Positions 6,428-10,382 of a DNA stretch of 10,382 nucleotides are shown piece by piece. The notes beneath the pieces were generated by a model that was given only the letters and a program-made list of their open reading frames with translations, was not told where the DNA came from and ran no database searches. Each line of letters opens with the position of its first letter. The stretch's first letter is position 1. The position numbers and the translations under genes were made by a program. Source of the DNA: Dehalococcoidia bacterium (lineage in GTDB: Bacteria > Chloroflexota > Dehalococcoidia > JACQUA01). The stretch lies in NCBI GenBank assembly GCA_030689845.1, contig JAUYHV010000034.1, positions 1-10,382 of the forward strand, read 5' to 3'.

Positions 6428-6697
6428 TTAACGGTCTATAATTCTGCCGCAGATGAGCATCACGCCGCCAATAGCCATAAGAATGATACACAGCAACAAA
6501 ACAAGAACAAAGTAGGGGTTACGGAAAGCCTGGTACTGTGTCGACAGGTAGGCCAGGACAAATAATGCTCCAAGTGCCAAAGCAGCTCCAAAACCGAGAA
6601 GAACATCACTGAATACTTCCCGTTTCGTACTTCCTTCCTCGACGGCTTCATTATTTTTAGCCCTTCGAGACTTCATCCTCACCCTTGTTAGATTCAT
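6428..6697 (-). CDS. Small two-helix membrane protein, last gene of the oxidoreductase run
   Basis: An 89-residue protein I do not recognise. A basic N-terminal tail of about 25 residues (NLTRVRMKSRRAKNN) precedes two predicted membrane helices, roughly residues 29-52 (VLLGFGAALALGALFVLAYL) and 61-85 (PYFVLVLLLCIILMAIGGVM). The basic tail predicts both termini inside. A good ribosome binding site (AAGGAGG at 6713-6707, 9 bases from the ATG) supports a real gene. It follows the 84-residue membrane protein gene by 26 bases and converges with rtcB, 48 bases away. No terminator hairpin is clear in that gap. Position suggests a minor subunit or assembly partner of the molybdopterin enzyme complex. 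Confidence 0.72.
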   Translation of the reverse strand: MNLTRVRMKSRRAKNNEAVEEGSTKREVFSDVLLGFGAALALGALFVLAYLSTQYQAFRNPYFVLVLLLCIILMAIGGVMLICGRIIDR

Positions 6698-6723
6698 TTT
6701 CCCTTTCCTCCTTTAAATAACAT

Positions 6724-6978
6724 TCAATGTTTCCCGACAAAATGCTCGACTATATTAACTATTTGAATACTTAGCAGCACAAGTCCGGCCAGCATAAAAA
6801 AGGTAGATATTACCAGGGCCTGGTTGGTGGGAGTTGAAAGCACTATAGACTCCCGCGTGTAAGTCGCGATGGCTAAGGATGCCAGCCAAAAAACCCATAA
6901 AGTGATCGTTATTACCGATATAGATGCGAAGAATAATGTCTTTTTCCAGTTAAAACTATCTCTGGTCCCTGCTCTCAT
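6724..6978 (-). CDS. Small two-helix membrane protein in the oxidoreductase run
   Basis: An 84-residue protein I do not recognise. It has two predicted membrane helices, about residues 14-38 (LFFASISVITITLWVFWLASL) and 53-76 (ALVISTFFMLAGLVLLSIQIV), joined by a short polar loop of about 14 residues (ATYTRESIVLSTPTN). Its start overlaps the stop of the 111-residue upstream gene by 4 bases (ATGA), and AAAGGAGG lies about 11 bases before the ATG. It is therefore firmly part of the same transcript as the molybdopterin oxidoreductase. It lacks histidine pairs placed for heme b binding in the helices, so an electron-carrying role is not supported. An anchoring or stabilising role is a guess. Confidence 0.75.
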   Translation of the reverse strand: MRAGTRDSFNWKKTLFFASISVITITLWVFWLASLAIATYTRESIVLSTPTNQALVISTFFMLAGLVLLSIQIVNIVEHFVGKH

Positions 6979-7310
6979 TTAAAACTCTGCCTCCTTTCGC
7001 CGTTGCTGTACCAAATCCTGTAAGGGTATGTCGAAAAATTCTTGCTTATACCCCCGGCTTTTTCAGATTCTATCCAATGTTTCTTCAGAGAAGCCTTTTC
7101 GAGATTTCCAAATACAAAACCTTCATAAAGATTCAAATACCATTTTGTTGAATCGTATTTGTCCTGGACTATCTCCAACCAGCACTGTTTGCTTGGCTCC
7201 ACCATGTCGATAAGCGGACGGGTCGCAGTGTAGCCCGTAAAAGCCATCAATTCACTTAAAAAATGTCTCCTGTTAATCCTGTTACCCGCGTCAGTTCGCA
7301 CCATGGTCAT
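6975..7310 (-). CDS. Uncharacterised 111-residue protein with twin-arginine-like N-terminus
   Basis: I do not recognise this protein. Its N-terminus holds N-R14-R15-H-F-L-S, close to the Tat consensus (S/T)RRxFLK, followed by a weakly hydrophobic stretch (LMAFTGYTA, 21-29). The rest is soluble, rich in Trp and Tyr (residues 43-104), with a single cysteine (Cys43), so it is not an iron-sulfur or c-type heme protein. It starts 10 bases after the stop of the molybdopterin oxidoreductase and overlaps the next small gene by 4 bases. The ribosome binding site is poor; AAAGG falls at the stop of the upstream gene, suggesting coupling. It may be exported with the catalytic subunit, or be a small cytoplasmic chaperone-like factor. 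Both are inference. The hydrophobic stretch is short for a genuine Tat signal. Confidence 0.68.
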   Translation of the reverse strand: MTMVRTDAGNRINRRHFLSELMAFTGYTATRPLIDMVEPSKQCWLEIVQDKYDSTKWYLNLYEGFVFGNLEKASLKKHWIESEKAGGISKNFSTYPYRIWYSNGERRQSFK

Positions 7311-7320
7311 GTCAGCTTTT

Positions 7321-9600
7321 TTATACCTTTACGACTTTAACTTTATTATCATGCCAGATTTGAGCGCCAGTGACCGGAGATATACTTGCTGCCATAATCG
7401 AGTTGGGATGAACCCCGTTTCCATGCCTTCCCCACCATACAAATCGGGTATCCGGATCATCGCTTATAAATTTTTCCGCTCTGGCAACCCGTCCCATTTC
7501 CCAATGGCCGACCTGGCCGGACATAGCAACGACATTAGGATTTATTCCCTGTGTAAGTCTTACTTTTGTTTCGATTTCCCCGGCTGGACCAATAATTTTT
7601 ATGTTATCCCCTTTGCCGATTCCCAGTTCCTCAGCGGTTTTCACGTTCATCCACAGCGCATCGTCATGAACAATTTCTGATAACCATTTACTCGGAGCCG
7701 TGAAAGACGTTAAAACGTTCCATTTAAAGGTTACAAAATATAATGCCTCGTTATCTTCTTTTTCATATCCCGGCACGTTTTCCCAGTCCGGCAATGGTGA
7801 CATCCCTGCTTTTGCAAGGCTATCTGAAAACAACTCGAGTTTGCCCGACTTTGTAGAAAATCCCCTGGCAGCATATGATTTATAGACGGGTGAACCACCT
7901 TTTGATAAAACTCCATGAGTTTTCAGATCTTCCCAACCACCTATACCTTCCGAGGCCAAACTCTCCAGGATAACCTGCTTATAGTAACTTTCTGAAGTCC
8001 TGAATTTGAAATACTCATCCATCCCGCCTATCTTTTTTGCGATATCGATGCATACGTCCTCAAAAGAGCGGGCCTCCCCGAGGGGATTGATAACAGGCTG
8101 CCTGAGGGCCAAATATGGAACCATTCCCATCGCCGGTCCGGTTTCTATACCCCACCTTTCCAGGTAAGTTACATCCGGTAAAACAATATCAGCCAGAGCT
8201 GCCGTTTCGGTCATAAATATATCCACGACTACGGATAAACGGATGAGCCCCTCGTCTTTCAATACTTCGGCCTCTTGACGGTTGGCCGCATTTGAATATG
8301 CCGGGTTAAACATATACGTCATCAGTAATTCGACGGGTCTTTGCTGGTCCTGTATTAACTTGAGAATTGAATGGGATAAAGTTTTACTATTAAAAGGGAA
8401 ATTATCAGTTGACGCTAAGCCTCCCGCTATATCATTTCCCGGTGGTTCAGGACCGGCTTCTTTTGCCGGGAAATACCGGGGCATACAATACCCGCCTCTT
8501 GAATCAATATTACCTGTAATGGCATTCAATAAAAAGATACTGCGCACGCTCTGGAGACCGTTGTGCCGCATGGAAACACCGGCCCCACTTATGGTAGTCG
8601 CTGGCTTGGTGGATGCAAATTCCCGGGCCAACCGTATTACGTCTTCTTCCGCTATTCCGCTCATAAACGCAGCCATGCCCGGAGTGTATTGCCCAAGATG
8701 GGACTTCAAATCATCCTGGGAATAATTACACCAGCGGTCTATAAAGTCTCCATCATGCAAGTTTTCCTGCATAATAACGTTCGCCATAGTCAGGGCCACA
8801 AGGCCGTCGGTACCGGGATTGATGGGAAACCACTCATCGCTCCGACCGGCGGTTTGGGATAATCGAACGTCAAAAGTTACAAATTTAGCCCGGTTATTGG
8901 TTCTTCCTTCAATTAATCTCTGAGCTACAGGCAAATGGTAACGGTAAGTCTCATAGGGATTTGCCCCGAAATTAAGAATAAACTTGCTGTTGGCAAGGTC
9001 ACTTACCTCTTCCATCTCCCCCCAGGTCTGGTTCAAGGCAATGAGGCGGTTCGTATCACTGTTAGGGATGGAAGCAAAACCATTTGGGGTGCCGAAAGCC
9101 TTTACAAAACGGGCTACTAATGGCGACGTTGCCATCGTACCTGCCTGGAAAACAAAGGTTTCAGGACTGCCGGAATCCCTTATTGTGGTCAGCTTTTGAG
9201 AAATTAAAGACAATGCCTCATCCCAACTAATCCTTTCCCATTTACCTTCTCCCCGCTTGCCCACCCTTTTCAACGGGTACAAAATCCTGTCGGGATTATA
9301 GGCAAGATTTATTCCCGCCTGACCTTTAGCACATATTTTTCCTCTGTTTCCCGGGTGTTCCGGGTTACCCTCAATTTTTACCACACGAGCATCTTCAACG
9401 AAACAAATGACGCCGCAGCGCGCGTGGCAAAGTTGACATGTAGTCGGGGTAGATTGCCGGAACCTCCTGGTTGCCCGGGAAACGTTTTCTCCCGGTCGCA
9501 CCGAAGCTTGCGCAACCTCGTTAGCCGCTTTTCCAAGGGTTAATATTCCGGCTGTCCCGCCGCAAAGTTTTAAAAAATTCCGTCGTCCTATCTTTTCCAT
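7321..9600 (-). CDS. Tat-exported molybdopterin oxidoreductase, PsrA/PhsA/QrcB-like catalytic subunit
   Basis: The 759-residue large subunit of a DMSO-reductase-superfamily respiratory enzyme. The Tat signal is clear: GRRNFLKLCGG at 5-15, then a hydrophobic stretch to about 22, with cleavage likely near residue 32. A [4Fe-4S] site is complete: Cys55-x2-Cys58-x3-Cys62-x27-Cys90. Molybdopterin-binding segments include RILYPLKRVGKRG (105-117), LNFGANPYE (209-217), FDVRLSQTAGRSDEW (243-257) and the C-terminal MopB dinucleotide-binding domain (about 615-759, with GHWEMGRVARAEKF and WGRHGNGVHPNS). Where relatives have the Mo-ligating Cys after FGTPN, this protein has IPNSD (178-182), so the ligand may be Ser181 or absent. 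An NrfD anchor gene precedes it by 7 bases and AGGAT serves as ribosome binding site. The electron acceptor (polysulfide, thiosulfate, other) cannot be told. Confidence 0.88.
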   Translation of the reverse strand: MEKIGRRNFLKLCGGTAGILTLGKAANEVAQASVRPGENVSRATRRFRQSTPTTCQLCHARCGVICFVEDARVVKIEGNPEHPGNRGKICAKGQAGINLAYNPDRILYPLKRVGKRGEGKWERISWDEALSLISQKLTTIRDSGSPETFVFQAGTMATSPLVARFVKAFGTPNGFASIPNSDTNRLIALNQTWGEMEEVSDLANSKFILNFGANPYETYRYHLPVAQRLIEGRTNNRAKFVTFDVRLSQTAGRSDEWFPINPGTDGLVALTMANVIMQENLHDGDFIDRWCNYSQDDLKSHLGQYTPGMAAFMSGIAEEDVIRLAREFASTKPATTISGAGVSMRHNGLQSVRSIFLLNAITGNIDSRGGYCMPRYFPAKEAGPEPPGNDIAGGLASTDNFPFNSKTLSHSILKLIQDQQRPVELLMTYMFNPAYSNAANRQEAEVLKDEGLIRLSVVVDIFMTETAALADIVLPDVTYLERWGIETGPAMGMVPYLALRQPVINPLGEARSFEDVCIDIAKKIGGMDEYFKFRTSESYYKQVILESLASEGIGGWEDLKTHGVLSKGGSPVYKSYAARGFSTKSGKLELFSDSLAKAGMSPLPDWENVPGYEKEDNEALYFVTFKWNVLTSFTAPSKWLSEIVHDDALWMNVKTAEELGIGKGDNIKIIGPAGEIETKVRLTQGINPNVVAMSGQVGHWEMGRVARAEKFISDDPDTRFVWWGRHGNGVHPNSIMAASISPVTGAQIWHDNKVKVVKV

Positions 9601-9607
9601 TATTATC

Positions 9608-10382
9608 CTAACTCAATGGAATAGTTTGTCCGCCCACAACCATTACGTATCTCATAGCCAGAATGCCTATCATAATCAAGACCGAGGCAATACTAACTGC
9701 AGGAATATTGTTTCTGGTCCAACGCATGTTAATTATTATTAAAGGAATTAAGGCTCCCAGGAATATTTCTATTCCGAGAAAATAGTTCCTGAATCCCCCG
9801 CTCAATAACAAAAAGGCATTCTCTCTGGCCTCAGTGTCGGATGTCAATAAAACAAGGACATCGGAAAAGGCAAGAAAAAGGTCCAGTACTATGGTAATGC
9901 TCAGCATACCGGTCAAGCTGAAAACAATTTCCTTGTTTATTTTTTTCTCCCGGGTAAAAAACCTGTCTCGAATTATTACTGTAAGTATCATCAAGGCAAT
10001 GCCGGATACCATCGCTGAAACCAGGAAATAAGAAGGCATTAAGGCCGTGTTCCATAGCACCCTGGCCTTTCCTAAAGCCAAAATAAAACCCGTGTAACCA
10101 TGGACCGAAATAGCCAGGGGTATGCCAATCATGGCAAATACGCGGGTTAATCTCATATCCCCTTTGAACATGAAAAAGGCGTAAACAATACAATTCATAG
10201 GATACAGGGTCAACAAAAAACTTCCCCATGTAATGGGGGACGTGATATTCAAATGGGGAAACAGAAACCAGAAACGCAAAGGTTGGGTTAAATCGGATAT
10301 TAACGTAACCGGCGCCAAGAAAAGAAGCAGAGTGGCCAGAACTATCCCCACTTTTCCGACAGGCTTGAATTTTTTCATCCCC
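9608..10382 (-). CDS. NrfD/PsrC-family quinone-interacting membrane subunit (5' end outside window)
   Basis: Membrane anchor that exchanges electrons with menaquinol in PSR/Nrf/Qrc-type complexes. The visible 256 residues hold seven predicted helices (about 8-30, 48-71, 80-102, 111-136, 150-178, 192-217, 228-249). Family motifs are present: DLTQPLRFWF at 29-38 (DLxxPxRFW), TSPITWGSF at 46-54, SVHGYTGFIL at 91-100, WNTALMPSYFLVSAMVSG at 109-126 and VVGGQ at 247-251. These correspond to helix 2 onward; the first helix (YLFxGGxxAGA type) is missing. The frame is open to the window edge, so the ATG at 10378 is probably internal. The stop lies 7 bases before the oxidoreductase start. A [4Fe-4S] relay subunit is expected next to it but not seen here. 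Confidence 0.87.
   Translation of the reverse strand, partial: GMKKFKPVGKVGIVLATLLLFLAPVTLISDLTQPLRFWFLFPHLNITSPITWGSFLLTLYPMNCIVYAFFMFKGDMRLTRVFAMIGIPLAISVHGYTGFILALGKARVLWNTALMPSYFLVSAMVSGIALMILTVIIRDRFFTREKKINKEIVFSLTGMLSITIVLDLFLAFSDVLVLLTSDTEARENAFLLLSGGFRNYFLGIEIFLGALIPLIIINMRWTRNNIPAVSIASVLIMIGILAMRYVMVVGGQTIPLS

Noticed and set aside
8282..8725. Long plus-strand reading frame of 147 residues opposite the oxidoreductase gene.
   Set aside because: It is fully antisense to a well-supported gene, has no family features, and fits as a codon-bias shadow.
10376..10378. ATG at 10378 as the true start of the NrfD gene.
   Set aside because: The visible protein begins at the second helix of the NrfD fold and the frame stays open to the edge, so the ATG is most likely internal.

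Overview
The window reads as bacterial DNA of moderate GC content. It has strong AGGAGG-type ribosome binding sites, a near-consensus sigma-A promoter, and tightly packed genes. The gene content suggests an anaerobic member of the Bacillota (Clostridia, Peptococcaceae/Desulfotomaculum-like): a Thi4-type thiazole synthase, archease with RtcB, a UPF0200-type kinase, a DUF6775 protein, and a Tat-exported molybdopterin oxidoreductase with an NrfD anchor. The taxonomic call is inference from these features, not from a database match.

Left block (1-1798, minus strand). Three genes are transcribed leftward: a small P-loop kinase (UPF0200/dephospho-CoA-kinase-like), a dCMP deaminase that overlaps it by 4 bases, and the N-terminal third of acetate-CoA ligase (acsA), cut off by the window edge. 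The kinase operon and the thi4 gene diverge from an intergenic region of about 170 bases. It holds a good promoter for thi4, a weaker one for the kinase, and an 8-bp direct repeat.

Middle block (1967-6379, plus strand). thi4 has its own promoter, ribosome binding site and rho-independent terminator. Next comes a compact four-gene run: a DUF6775 putative metallopeptidase, thiE (4-base overlap), archease and rtcB. Thi4 makes the thiazole half of thiamine and ThiE joins it to the pyrimidine. Archease activates the RNA ligase RtcB. The run therefore mixes cofactor synthesis, RNA ligation and an uncharacterised zinc protein.

Right block (6428-10382, minus strand). Reading leftward from the right edge: an NrfD/PsrC-type quinone-interacting membrane subunit (start outside the window), a 759-residue Tat-exported molybdopterin oxidoreductase, a 111-residue protein with a twin-arginine-like N-terminus, and two small two-helix membrane proteins. 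This looks like an extracellular-facing respiratory complex of the polysulfide/thiosulfate reductase or Qrc type, plus three small accessory proteins I do not recognise. No iron-sulfur relay subunit is visible here; it may lie beyond the right edge.

The main points of interest are: a cysteine in Thi4 where sulfide-dependent prokaryotic enzymes usually carry histidine; the apparent absence of a cysteine Mo ligand in the oxidoreductase; the unrecognised small subunits behind it; the coupling of a DUF6775 protein to thiE; and an excess of the palindrome CCCGGG. No mobile element, CRISPR array, tRNA or rRNA was seen.
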